From Nectonema munidae (Eukaryota; Nematomorpha; Nectonematoida; Nectonematidae), in assembly GCA_030549495.1 (NCBI GenBank), contig JAUIRK010000567.1, forward strand, positions 102,501 through 166,500: 64,000 nt of DNA, in the 5' to 3' direction. This document shows positions 25,561-37,701 of the stretch, piece by piece. The position numbers and the translations under genes are program-made. Below the pieces are notes generated by a model, which worked only from the letters and a program-made list of their open reading frames with translations, did not search any database and was not told where the DNA came from. The number at the start of each line of letters is the position of its first letter. Position 1 is the first letter of the stretch.

Positions 25561-25703
25561 ATTAGAGAGTATAGAATCTTGTAAGTTTGGTTCGGTACTC
25601 AAGGTCTTGGGTTCGATCCCGCATCAAGCCTACTTTCCTCATAGTTCGATACAAGCAGGGAAATTGTGCCTTCTCGATGAAAACATCCAACAGTACCTTT
25701 ACC
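25561..25703 (+). mobile_element. tRNA-derived SINE, family 1, copy 2
   Basis: Same family as 18832-18983, in opposite orientation: CTCAAGGTCTTGGGTTCGAT (B box), CATAGTTCGATACAAGC, AATTGTGCCTTCTCGATGAA and a TACCTTTACC tail. The A-box side is eroded. Confidence 0.8.
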
Positions 25704-27430
25704 TGTTGTAAATAAATTTGTATACACTGACTTAATGTTTCAATTTTTCGGTGGCGCACATAATTGATGCCAATTAAAATTCTAATTTTTCTATGGGCCT
25801 TTGCCAAAGCCGCCACACATTGGCTCACCTCATGTACCAGACATCCTTACTCAGTAAAAGTAGGGGGGGGGGGGGATAATGCACAATTCAGATTTTTGAT
25901 TTGCAGTCACTCATGCACACCATCATTACAAATGAGGGGAGAAATGAAGTCAGAGAGGTCAGGAAGAGAGAATGTAGCGTGTACATGCTAATGAATAATA
26001 AATTGAAAAATGGAACACAAGAAGTCTCTCTTTTATCAAAGGAAAAAAATCTTAATTAATTTTCAAGTCAAATGGAATACAAATTTGCGTCTTCATTTTG
26101 CATGCATAACTTTCACACAAAATGCCTCCTTCCTGATTAATCGAAGCGAGGCCGCCATCTTTCTTCTTGGATGGGATGGAGATGCGCTTCTGCAATCTTG
26201 ATCACTTTACGTGACTTGGCATAACATTTGAAATAATTAAATGCTTTTAATTTTGTTCTCCCTTTTTTTATTGATTGCGTGTTAATTAATTATCTTTTTA
26301 ACTTCTTTTTTATCACAAAATTCTTTCTACATGCGTTCAATGAAAAATAGATGTGATTATAAAGTATACTTACGTTTCACAAAATTGACAAACCACTATC
26401 TCACATCCTAAAGAATAGATCTTAAACTATAAAATGAGTGATCCTTTTCGTTACGCTTCGAAAAGAAATATCGGACAAAAGATAAGTCTATACAAATTGG
26501 ATAAAAAAATTTGAAACGGAATAACCAAATCGAAAAAAAAGTCAAAAGATTCGTTGAGCTTTTTTCGTTGTGAACAAATGCTTCCAATATTTTATTTAGT
26601 TCAATCCTTGCATATTATTAAATTATGTATTAATTATATTTGCATATTTATATTAAATTATCTTTTTATAATTTTGTAATTGAAGTGTTAGAAGAGTTTT
26701 AATTATAAATTTATATACTATCGGAAAGACACTTTGCACAAGTTAATTTTCTTTTGTGTGTGGATAAATTACTTTGCTATTTAAACTTCTGTATATATAA
26801 TAATATACAATTTTCTTTATGTATTATATCTATGTTTGCCAGATATCCCTGTTTTCTGAGATTGACCCGTTTTTGCCTTAGTTTAACAAAGGAATCTATA
26901 TAAGAAACCTAGTTTTTCATTACCTAATCTTATATGTCAAAAAAGTCAATTAGAACATTTTGGTTGGAAATGTGATTTTTATCTGTTTTTTAAAATAAAA
27001 TTCATCTTTTACTTTAAAAGTATTCTTCATAGAAATACAAGTTTTTTCTTGATTTTTCCAATACCATTTTTGTTTCGGGTTGAAATGGGAAAATGTGGTA
27101 AACTGCGATTATATTACACGTATGGTTTAATAAAGCTTTGTTAAGTGGGTGAAACTTAATGGATAAATGAATGCTAAGGCCTTATTGACCGGCAAACGTT
27201 ATCACTCATCAGCAAACTTCAACTTGATAACTTTATTTACAACTTAAAGGTCCGATTAAAAAAACGAGCTAAAAATCGGAAACGTACGAATATTCAATAT
27301 TTAGTAAGAGTTAAGCAGTCGTTCCCATCAAATAGTTATGACAAATGTTAACGCGCCTCTGTGATACCTTATAGCCGTTTTCCCCAAACTTCTTTATCGC
27401 ATTTGATCGAAATCAAAAATCTTTGTAATT

Positions 27431-27479
27431 TCATCAACTTGTAGGATCAAGTTGATGAGAGGGATTTACATTCCCTCTC
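27431..27479. repeat. Two adjoining perfect hairpins
   Basis: TCATCAACTTG (27431-27441) pairs with CAAGTTGATGA (27448-27458) around a 6-base loop. GAGAGGGA (27457-27464) pairs with TCCCTCTC (27472-27479) around a 7-base loop. The stems share two bases, so the hairpins are contiguous or mutually exclusive. Confidence 0.7.
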
Positions 27480-28303
27480 GCCTCTTTTACATTTTTAGTT
27501 CAACAATTTCACAGATTTTATTCTTAGTTGAGTTTTGAAATTCAGATTCGCCAAGATAGGTTGATGAAAATGGAGGAAGCATTTCAATAGTAATTTTAGC
27601 AATTCTAGGTTAGCATTTACATATTAAAGGCTAAAACTCAAGTGATCAATTAGTGTTAGAACAATCTTTAGAAAAGCAATCCTTTGAAACTCTGAAAATT
27701 TATCTTGAAGGTCATCTAGCTAGATTCTGGAATTTGGTCAATTGGGAGATAAAATGGATTACGAATTAAATTTAAGTCTTTATCATTAAATTCAAGGAAA
27801 TGATTTGAGATTTCATCTTTGAGTAAAGATGAGCGATCTGATATTTTGTTTTTTAAAAACTCACTAACAGTTAGCTCGTTACTTGAATCCAACAAATAGA
27901 AATTTTACAAATTTTTATTCAATTGTTACGGCTGAAAAGTCGCTTTTATAATTATGGGCTTTTCTCAAAGTTGGCATTAAAATATTGACGTTGTCATGAA
28001 TTCATCATACCTTCAGACCTCATTCAAGAACAGAATATTACCCATTGAATAATAAAAAAATGGTATTTAAAATGAAAAATAAAAAAAAGAACATACATAA
28101 AATGGCTTGTGCCAAACTTTTATATTTCTGTAATTAGCGATTCAAGACAATAATTTTAACCAAAATGGAAACTTAAAATTTTTGATACACCACCAAAAAA
28201 TTGATTTAGTTTATTTCATTCTATTTTTTAGTAAATAAGATTATTCATAATCCTTGTAGATCACGGTAAACTTTGATTTTATTTTAAATGTTTGTGAAAA
28301 GTA

Positions 28304-28445
28304 TTCGGCAGATGTCCTAGTGGTGGGAACGTAGGATCTCCATTCAGATGGTCTGGGTTCTAACCCCTATCGTGACTATCCCTACTATATGCCCAGTTAT
28401 GAAAGATTATTCTTCCCTTGGGTGCGATACCGACAACTAAAAAAA
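28304..28445 (+). mobile_element. tRNA-derived SINE, family 2
   Basis: GATGTCCTAGTGGTGGGAAC (A box) and GGGTTCTAACCCC (B box), with a body ending GGGTGCGATACCGACAAC and an A-rich tail. It seems to interrupt a dispersed sequence with a diverged copy near 49985-50400. Confidence 0.6.
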
Positions 28446-30781
28446 ATTAAAAAAAAACCTTGTTATTACTTTGTTTATGACAATTCTTCTTTTAAATCCT
28501 CTTTGCAAATGCATCCATTTAAAGTAATTCAATTTATTCTCAAATACGAAACTTGATCTGAAAAATGATGGCTACAAAACTAAGAAGAAGAAGAACAATT
28601 TTATTTATGCGTAACTTGAAACAAGGAGCTTTAAAATGCTAGAGGAAACTTGAAGGATTTTATAATATATTAAAATTTTATTTATAATTATATTATAAAT
28701 AAAAAATATAGATAAAAATATAGATCATATAGAGAAATATATAGAGAAATTTCTAATAAAAATATAGATTTTATTTATAATAGCAGAGGGAATAAAAAAG
28801 ACAAGATAAGGAGACAAAAAATATGTTGTATTCAAAATTAATATCTTTGAGAGTAAAACATATTATTGGTTCACTCAATTTAATGACATCTTTTCACACG
28901 AAAACCAGTTAGGAATAGAACACTTTACATTTGGGTAATCATTGATGAGGTGTAGTTTGATTTCTTTTTGAATCTCGACAAAGGAAGGCGTAGAGTGACT
29001 TCTTTTTCCAGAAATAATAAAATTTGTAAGAAACTGTTTGTCGGTATAAACTTGAAGGATGGCTATCAGAACATTGTAATTCTAACTTTAAGGTTAAATA
29101 TAAAGCATAAGGTGACATTGAATGAAAAAACTTGTAAAACTATCAATTTTTTGCATGTTTTGGGTCAAGATCAAGTATTAGCTGATTTGACATCTATACT
29201 CCAATCAAATGGAAAAGTGATGGAAATAGCATCTGAAAGCCGAAGCATGTCGATAATGCGCCAGAGGTGAAGATATCCTTTATGAATATACAAAATAATT
29301 TAGCAGACTCGGCAGGAAGTGATGATTTACTATTGAAATGTAGCAGTGAAAATATTCAACTTTCTCCTACCAATAAATTGAAAAAAGTTATGAAAACATA
29401 AATACTCAACGTCAATCAAAATTAATGGAAGAAACGGACACATGTGAAGTTTGGTGAAAAAATTATTAACAATTCCCGTTAGCTCATTTTTACATTTATG
29501 AATATTTATTTTCATTCAAATTTCATATATTTGAATAATTTTAATAGTAAAATGTTTTTAAATTTTGCACCATCTTATGGCCAATTTTTGAGACGACGTT
29601 TTCAAGACTAATTTTTACCCTAAAAAGTTTACGTTTGGAATTTAAATGTAGAAACTTAAAATTAAAAAAAGTGAAAATTTTCATATTATAATATAATTGA
29701 TTCTACCTGTCTAAATGTGAAAAAATCGGAGTAAAATATTCGTTATTTTTTGAAAATTAGACTATCAAATATGCCAAAAATCGAATAAACAAAGGAATAC
29801 TGCAAACCCTTAAAAAAGTTTTCATAAACAACTATAATATAGTTAAATGTGTAGAAGGTAAATATAAAGTTATTTTCAAAAAAATTAAAATTTTTGTGTT
29901 TTACATAAATTAAAGTAAAAAAATTGGAACATGTTACCTACATAGTTTGACGGCGATTTCGCGTTAATTTAAAATTTTTTTAATCTCTATAGAATAAATT
30001 AGAACTTCGTTTTTATATAAATCTTCTATTTTTGCAAAAAAAAGCGATCAAAATTTTCACGGTTGAAATTAAACTCAATTTTAACTACAAAGAGTGAATA
30101 TTTGAAAAAAAAACGCTGATTCTACGACTTTTAACTCAAAAATTGGAAACAGATATGTTTACATTTTAAGTAACATTCAATCAGAATTGACGAAAATTGT
30201 ATTTTGCTTACAGATTCTGGAAAATTAGTATCCATTTTTTTGCAAATTTTTATTGAAGCATACAAGCAATGCCCTGAAACATTCTTTTAAAGTGCACAGA
30301 AAAGTTCATTTTACTATTAATAAACTTTTCCCTACATTTCCAACGTTTTGTTAACTTCCTTTATGTGAATATCACAAGTATACATATTATAAAGCTAGAA
30401 TACGAGACCAATCTACTAGTTTAATGTCTAGAAATACGAGTCTCATCCGTCTAGGACACTTTTTAGCATACATATAAATAATGGTGTCGAATCCGAATCG
30501 AATATCTCTGTGAACAAACAGAAGAATCAGAGCATTAAAAGGATCCTCATTCATTGAACTGCGAAGTGAATTGATGTGGTAAAACTTGATGTGTTTAAAT
30601 AATAAATTTAGAAAAAAAAATTGATAATATAAAAGTAATAAGTGTCACACTTAACTCGATTGAAACATAAAAAACTTTTAGGGTTCTCATTTAAGAAAGA
30701 TTGAATCTAAAAAACGAGTTTTCAAGCAATTGGCAATGCAATTTTAGCGGGGGGGGGTGGGGGGGGGGTGCGTCAGCCAGT

Positions 30782-31098
30782 CAGTGGGGGATCCAGAAAT
30801 CTTTTGTGGGGGGGGGGGGGGGGGGGGGGTATACTAATATTATCAAAATATTTTACACATTTTATTAGCGAAGAAATTTGAAAACGTATGTAAAATAAAT
30901 GATTAAAATTATATTACAAAGTCTTTTCTTCTTTCTTTTTGCTTTGAAAATCGATCAATGACTTCATCAATTTTGATTTCTATTTTAGGGTGGACTTCAA
31001 CCTTAATTTTTCTTGAATAGATTGCTGGTGGGGGGGGGGGGGGGTATGCAACTCCCCCAGCCCCCCCCCCCCCCCCCCCCCCTCTTGGTCCATCCCTG
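30782..31098. mobile_element. G/C-run hAT-type MITE (317 bp), 'GGATCCAG' family
   Basis: Left end CAGTGGGGGATCCAGAAATC; the right end read in reverse is CAGGGATGGACCAAG. Flanking 8-mers CAGCCAGT (30774-30781) and CAGGCAGT (31099-31106) match at 7 of 8 positions, as for a hAT insertion. Just inside the ends lie a run of about 22 G (30808-30829) and about 22 C (31061-31082), themselves an inverted pair. There is no coding capacity. Confidence 0.8.
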
Positions 31099-32235
31099 CA
31101 GGCAGTTCCAATGTTAGTGATGCGAATAAACTCTTACAAGCTTTTTCTTTGATTTCACATACTGCTGCACAAGATAAAATACCAATTTTAAGTTTTTTAA
31201 AAATATTTTTTCCCTACTCTGACGTAGAATCTTTTTTTTCTTCTCCTTTTATGTTCAAGTATCATCACATTCGATCCCATACGGTCATCTTTAAATGACA
31301 CAGCGCATTTCTTGATTTTAAGGTAGTTTTATATGAAATAACTAAAGGCCCTCTGCTTTTTCTAGAAATCAAAAGGGTTAATTTACTCTTTTTGTTCCAA
31401 TCTTAAGAGGGTTTTACATTTCAATGAGGCACGTGCAATTTTTCAAAAGTCTTACCCCTTATTCACGTATAACATTTATTTCACAAATCTCAAATTCGCA
31501 TCATTTTGTAAGAGTATTCCTATAATAAAAACTTCTCCAACTATAAATAAGTATTGTGTAATTAAATTGTAATTACGTTTGCCCTTCAGCTAGACACATT
31601 CTGGTCAAGATTTTAAATGATAACTCCCTATTTTCTATTTCAAAGACACTTTGTAAAAATTTAAAATACGGCAACATGAGAAGATGCTTTGAGAAGTATC
31701 ATTTAAAAAATGAATTAATAATAATGACTATAGGAAATTAAAATATTTTATTTATTGATATCAACCTTTTTAATGGACTTTTGGGTGGGGAGCAGGATCA
31801 GGCCCCGTGTTGCGAAACACTACTCAAATGCAATTGATTGACTATCCACTGCAATCGTTTGAGAGATTATAGCATGAAATTGTATATGTATTGAATTTGA
31901 TTGATTCACTGTTAGTATGTCTTAAAAATAATATTTCAATTTTTTTAAAGTAAGTATTTTAACTTTAGACATATCTCAAGACTCAAGTATATTTTTTAAC
32001 TTCTTCTCATTTTACAAATGTTGAACTATTCTGAATTGATTTAAAGAATGACAAAAGACACTCATTTTCCTCTTAAATTTAAGACATTCGCTTTCCAACA
32101 AAAGGATAATTGAATGAAACTACAGACTATGAATGTTATGTAATTTATGTATCGTCCATTTACATAAGAGAAGCCAGGTCAATGACTTCTAAATGTCCAG
32201 TTATATCTAATATGTTTACAATTTCTTGCGTTAAG

Positions 32236-32413
32236 ATGGCTGTGAAGAATTTTCGCTGAAGATCTTGGATGGATTTAATTACCTTCACGGAAACAAAACG
32301 GTCAAAGCTTCAGATCAGCGCGTCCTAGAGGTTTGCCAGCCCAGAAATTTTCTAACGAGAAGATATTCCGAAGAATCCATATTCATCACTTCCGAAAATA
32401 TGGTTTTAATAGA
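32236..32413 (+). CDS. Neto: Neto homologue, exon D: second half of CUB2
   Basis: Acceptor CTTGCGTTAAG; donor ATAGA|GTATCC. The exon is 178 nt and its entry phase fits exon C. It encodes GCEEFSLKILDGFNYLHGNK, then EVCQPRNFLT, then ESIFITSENMVLI: the C-x-x-F-x-L-x-I-x-D-G strand, the second conserved cysteine and the 'S-x-x-I-x-I-x-S-x-x-x-V-L-I' strands of CUB2. Both cysteines of the second CUB disulfide are kept. The frame meets a stop soon after 32413, so the GTATCC donor, which joins in phase to exon E, is the likely end. Confidence 0.82.
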
Positions 32414-33095
32414 GTATCCATTACAGCCTCTAACTTCTTAGTCATTTACACCAGGGCAGTAAATATCCTCTTCTTAGAGGGATGTCCTTTGGATAGATTT
32501 CCTCAAGAACAAAACCCAGGTTTGACTATTACCGAAATAAATCAAAACCATCTCAAAACTTTTCATAGTCTTTAGTATAGATTAAAAAAATTGCGATATA
32601 TTTCAATATTTAAAATAAGTTCTTTTTTATTTGTTTATTACACGTTTAAAAATCGAAATCATCTCAAAACTTTTCGAAATCTCACATTTTTCAGACAAGT
32701 TAAAAAAGATGCAAAGTAGTTCGACATTTTTTTTACTATTTATAATAAAAAAAAAATTTTCTTGTTTTTTCTAATATTTTTTTATTTTTCAATAATTAAA
32801 ACATTGAAATACATCGCATTATTATTCTTACTTTGTTCGAAAAAAATTTGATTGTGAAAAGTTTTGTGAAAATTTTGATTTATTTCCGCTTATTCCAGTA
32901 AAAAGTAACACTACAAAATCCCCTATAGGACAAACTTTATCTGTACATCAACATGCTTTTGTTTTTAAAGATTATAAACTAACTCACAGTAGGAATTTGA
33001 TTTTTTATTGAACATTTTTTTACAGTAGTATATTCAATTCTGCAAAAGTGGCAAGAAAAACACATTGAGATCATCTTAAAAGCTTTTCAAAAAAA

Positions 33096-33114
33096 ATGAC
33101 ATGACATGACATGA
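33096..33114. repeat. (ATGAC)n microsatellite
   Basis: Nearly four pentanucleotide units. Confidence 0.9.
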
Positions 33115-33736
33115 AGCTTTTTTAATAAGTTTTCTTAGGTGTTAATATTTTTTCATTTTTGTTGCTAGGCGATTTTGTGAAAGGGAGTTATGTGAAGCGA
33201 AATTTTGCCATATGGGGAATTTGTCATTGGGGGATATTATTTTATTCACTGTAAATATTCATCGTTAAAATCTCAATCCATGAAAGGCCTTTAGCCCAAA
33301 TGTTCGTCGGTCATCTGTTTAGACACTAATTAGACATATGTAGCGAAATAGTCGATCTAAAATTTTAACGCGGAAGGCTTATACAAGACAAGAGCGGAAT
33401 CAATAAGGTAACGCAATGTCAGAATGATTGAATGAATATCCTGAGAAAAAAAAGTTTTTATAAATTCACATTTAATTTGAAATTATATTTGCACAAATAA
33501 CCCCTAATTTTTATGGTAATTTTAACTTGGTATGTGAATTCTAGGACAGGTATTTACGATTATCACGATTAATAATACATTTAGTTTTAGTTCAATTAGT
33601 ATAAGTTCTTAAAATATTAAGTTTTATTTATACTATTTTTAGTTAAAAAATTTTTTTTTAATTTCCTAATTTGACATTTTTGCGAATGTGGAATGAGAAA
33701 AAAATGTGTATTCTCATACTATATAATATATAGGTA

Positions 33737-34352
33737 AAAAAAAGGTGAACAAATAAGCGATCAAACATCATGAATAAAAATAATATTCATTATGTTATTT
33801 ATTAGTTCAAAAGTTCAATTGTTTAATAAATACAAAACTCTAGAGCTTTATAAAAAGTCACTATTTTGATATATTTTGGGTCATATTTTAACTGGCCTAT
33901 AGTTATGAGCCGTTTGTGTTATCCAAATTTACGCACTAAAATATAATCCTTTCGTCATTTAGTGTAATCATACTTTTATAAAAGAAGGATAAGAATATGA
34001 ATTTTATTGATGAACCAGATGAGTTAAATTGAAAATAATTGTTTATAAATGTATATAGCATTTAAAGGTAGTAAAGAAGGCTGCGAAAGATATCTTAAAT
34101 CAAACTGTTGCAACAACAAGGCTACGCAAACTATTTGATATGATTGGACAAAAATTTTTTAACATTTTTTTTGTTTTAACGAATTAAATTATGGGAGAAT
34201 GGAATCAATAAAATGTTACTATTCAAAAGAAATGCTCAAAAATCTTGGATTTGATTGGCTAAACTTGAATTCTTTTCCAACCATTTCCATATTTTATATT
34301 TAATTATATAGGAGTAAATTCAGTTGCTGAGTATAACTTGTTAAGATTTATT
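33737..34352 (+). repeat. Dispersed repeat R1, copy 1
   Basis: GAACAAATAAGCGATCAAAC, then TTATTAGTTCAAAAGTTCAA, later GGCTACGCAAACT and AATTAAATTATGGGAGAATG recur in the same order and spacing at 38088-38652; the 3' part recurs at 40590-40770. No open frame and no clear terminal inverted repeats, so the class is unknown (SINE-like or MITE-like). Confidence 0.75.
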
Positions 34353-34366
34353 TCATCTAATTTCAG

Positions 34367-34440
34367 GCTGGTTAGCAAAAAAAGAAGAGATTTGAAGAAA
34401 GTGAACGTATTAATCAAATGGATCAAAGTTTCAGAATACG
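34367..34440 (+). CDS. Neto: Neto homologue, exon E: end of CUB2
   Basis: A 74-nt exon between a textbook acceptor (TTTCATCTAATTTCAG) and donor (ATACG|GTAAAA). The only frame without a stop is the one demanded by the neighbours: phase 2 in (GA+G gives Glu) and phase 1 out. It encodes LVSKKRRDLKKVNVLIKWIK and VSEY. The basic stretch followed by hydrophobic alternation fits the last loop and beta strand of CUB2, where Neto1 has GSRNSRFQMLFTSFQEP. It is too short to be found by frame length alone. Confidence 0.8.
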
Positions 34441-35763
34441 GTAAAATCATTGATATAAACGCAAATAGTTATAAAAAGGTTTTGCCCTCTTTCAAACTTT
34501 CAAGTTTTTAGAGGGAGAATAATATTCAGAATTCAAAATTTCGCGATTTCATTGTGTTAAAAAGTAGAAGGATAAATATATATGTAAGAGTACAAAATAT
34601 TTCGGTCTTTTCGAGCTTCATCAGTTGTAGCATAAATATAGGAAGCGATGTATTTGTGCGGAGAGTAAGGTTTTGCTTGAGTGAGTGCTAATTAGGGAGA
34701 GAGATGGTTTGTGTTGAAGTTGTTTTCATCACCGACTCTATTTCTAGTTCACAAGATATCATCAACCAAAAGTTTTTTCAAAGACCTATCAGCTGCTTAG
34801 TTAGTTTTGGGTTACAGACCTGTATAATCCTATCCCAAACCACCCCTCATCCCTCAAGTCATCAACTCTTTTAAACTCCATGAAAATTCTCTAGATCTGT
34901 CACCTTTCTATTCCGATAACATCAAATTCTTGACTTCTTTTTTATATCCTTCTCCTTCTTTTTTAAATACAATAAAGTCGTGAACTTAAAAATTTTAAAT
35001 TATTTCATTCTAACTCAAATCAAACCCACAGACTTTGCCTTATATTCTATTTCAATGTTTTGCTTCTTAATGTTCCATAAATGAAAATATTTTTAAATCT
35101 AAGTAAAGCTATTTTACCAAAGTTTCTACTTTACTTATGTGTATAAATAATCCGATCGTCATAAAAGCATGCTGTCTAATATGGCGGAGAGCGCAGTGTA
35201 GAACTAAATGTAGAAAGAGATAGAGAAGACTAAAAGTTATTCAGTCTTTTTCTTTTTTTCTGCTTTCCAACGCATATTTTGAAATATTCCTTTCAAAATT
35301 CCAAATGAGAAGAAGCAATTTTAGTATGGGAACGAAAAAATTCAAATAAATAAAAAATTTATAATAAAAATTTTTTTTTAAACTTTTCCTTGCATTTTTG
35401 AATAAAACTATTTTTATAATTTTTTTTATAATAAAAATTTTATTTTATAACTTTCGCTTGCTTGGCAAACTTTTCCTTGCATTTTTGCACGAGAATCAAT
35501 ATATATATATATATGATTGGAGGCATATTTTGGAGAGAATTTTCACATCTTTTTTCAAATGTATTATACATAATTTTAATGAAGATATTTTAAAAGGATA
35601 TAGCTGTAATTATACATAATTTTTCAACTTTAACCATTTTGATTGAATGGGATTCAACGGACACGATTACCAACGGCAAGAAAAGTATACTTCCATTTTA
35701 ATTCTACAATTTTTTTGAATATTAATCAATTATATAGTTTTAAATGCTCTTCTCTCACTTTAA

Positions 35764-35894
35764 CCCATTTACGACCAATGTTCCTATTTTGGAACATAAG
35801 TAATTTCATCTTCGTCTGCTTTTTTCAATGACTTTGAATATAAATCGTCTGCGTTTTTTTTAGATATCGTCTGCTTTGCTTGGTCTTAAATGGG
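35764..35894. mobile_element. piggyBac-type MITE (131 bp) with TTAA target sites
   Basis: TTAA (35760-35763) is followed by CCCATTTACGACCA, and TGGTCTTAAATGGG is followed by TTAA (35895-35898). The ends are inverted copies with few mismatches. The interior CCAATGTTCCTATTTTGGAA is typical of short piggyBac-derived elements in invertebrates. No coding capacity. Confidence 0.85.
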
Positions 35895-36288
35895 TTAAAA
35901 TACTTTTTACCTCCTCTCTTTTTCTCACCCTCAAATATCCATATATAACACACGGTTATTGAATTATTTAGATATTTTACGCCAATCACCGTTATTATTT
36001 TTAATGTTATAAATTGCTAAAACTTTTCTTTTTTTATCAGCTAATTCTTTTCTTTCTTCAAGAAAGGCATTTTAAATGAAAATAGGAGTCACGAAAAAAG
36101 AAACGATAAGATGTAACAAAAATGATGATGATGAAATAAAAATATTTAATTCAAATATGCTTAAATTTTTAGATGTATTACAAAGGGTGAATGCGAGTAG
36201 TTAGCACATTTGAATATTATCACTTATCACATATGGCAAGCGAATCCACCACAGCTTTCGAGACGTTTATGTTGATGTGTTTGGTTAG

Positions 36289-36513
36289 TGCTGTCCACCC
36301 TCACCCTTGAGGCTCACTTCTATTCACGGAAATGTGGATATCAACATGCATCCAACTGATGAGATTCAAAAAGGTCAAAACCGGTCTTGGCTTTGTGTGA
36401 TAAAAATAAACGAATTTGTTCTAACTACTCGCATTCATCTCATATCCGAATTTCTTCTCTTAACGGAATCTGCTCATATCCGAATGGTGATATTCTCAGG
36501 AGAGCTAACTTAG
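36289..36513 (+). other. Exon-like open frame of unknown affinity
   Basis: After TTTGGTTAG the frame stays open from 36289 to a stop at 36511-36513. It has balanced codons and contains DINMHPTDEIQKGQNRSWLC, VIKINEF and ESAHIRMVIFSGELT. The W-x-C-x-I and IRMVIFSG features faintly resemble the strand order of a CUB domain, but the spacing is poor. Its phase does not fit between exons E and F (34440 joins 37702 directly), so it is not a constitutive Neto exon. It may belong to a nested gene, an alternative exon or an old repeat. Confidence 0.25.
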
Positions 36514-36619
36514 GTCCTCGAATTTTTTTTAGAAAAGTGAGCCAACCCATCATAAATTTTAAGTCGCTAAATCCAATATATGCACTCATTTATCTCTGTT
36601 AATCATTTGAAAAGGAAAA

Positions 36620-36639
36620 AGAAGAAGAAGAAGAAGAAG

Positions 36640-36670
<31 letters not shown>
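36620..36670. repeat. (GAA)n microsatellite
   Basis: About sixteen purine trinucleotide units. Confidence 0.97.
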
Positions 36671-37701
36671 TTATTTTCAAACCATGAACATAAAATTAAC
36701 AGAAAAATCTAGAAAACAAAACAGAGAATTTGAGTTAAAGAAAAAGAGGAAATTGAGTTATTGTAACACAATAATAAAATGAAATATATAAACTAACTAC
36801 AAGTGATTCAATAAAAAAAGTATATAAAAAGGAGACAAATTGGCTTAATTTTTATAAAAAAAATTGTCTTGTCTTTGATTTTGATATATAGATAAAGGGG
36901 GAGACATTTGTGCAAAATTATGTTTTTTGATGAGTTTAACGGCAATTAAATTTCCAATAATCTCTTTGAGTGTAGCATTAAATTTGAAAGTTTAAATTTA
37001 TTTGTGGTATTAAATCGAATTATATACGTTTTGTTATTAAATCGATGTTAGAAAAGTCGAAGACTGTGTTTTCAGAGATTTTATTTGCATCAAGAACTAA
37101 ATGTCGTTTTGAGAAATTGAAATCCCTTCTTATTCTGGACTCTCGCAAAAAAGTGGAGCATAAGTTGCATGCAATAAATCCAAAACTATAAGTATACATA
37201 GTAAAAGTTCTTGTTGTTTTAACTAAATTGCAGATTTCAATTCTCAATTGTCCTTTCAGTTTGCAAAAAATATATTTTTCAAAATGGCATTAAGTTTTTC
37301 ATGATTTTGAAGGCAGTAAACAAAACAAATTATCCACAAAAAAAGGAGTGAAGAAGAATATATAAAACACTCAACCACTATGTCAGCATTTGAAACATGT
37401 ATTACTACAAGGTGTAGTTAGGGAAACGCGTTTACTGAAATTAGTTTATAAGTAAGGGATACAAAATTAGAGGTAGGTTTGGAATGAAGAAAATATTTTT
37501 CCGTACGTCTGTATCACTTTCAAACTTTTTGAGGGCCACTGTGACGCGAGTTTCGTAAGAAAGTATAACCATCTGCTACAAATATGTGCAATTGCATTAA
37601 AAAAAGAAAACAAAGGATAAATCTTCCAAATCCTGCTCCTCGAAGAGTCCTCCCTGAAAGAATATAAAAGATTTTTTAAAGGGTGCTTTACAACAATTTA
37701 G

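Larger units (their letters stand above)
24376..32235 (+). other. Neto intron C-D (7.9 kb)
   Basis: Contains SINE copies at 25561-25703 and 28304-28445, a 13-G run at 25863-25875, paired hairpins at 27431-27479, a MITE at 30782-31098 and long G and C homopolymers. The frame at 28968-29270 is not recognisable. The rest is AT-rich with nothing supported. Confidence 0.75.
32414..34366 (+). other. Neto intron D-E (2.0 kb)
   Basis: Contains an (ATGAC)n run at 33096-33114 and the first copy of the three-copy dispersed repeat (33737-34352), which stops about 15 bases before the exon E acceptor. Confidence 0.75.
34441..37701 (+). other. Neto intron E-F (3.3 kb)
   Basis: Contains a short (TA)n run at 35499-35515, a piggyBac-type MITE (35764-35894), an exon-like open frame (36289-36513) and a (GAA)n array (36620-36670). 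Confidence 0.75.

Noticed and set aside
25562-25828. Minus-strand open frame
   Set aside because: It is the antisense of a tRNA-derived SINE and not a gene.
28968-29270. 100-codon plus-strand frame
   Set aside because: There is some balanced composition (TLRLNIKHKVTLNEKTCK), but no motif, no splice sites in phase with Neto and no family recognised.
32333-32575. 80-codon open frame overlapping exon D
   Set aside because: It is a shadow frame. Exon D in the phase required by its neighbours carries the CUB pattern.
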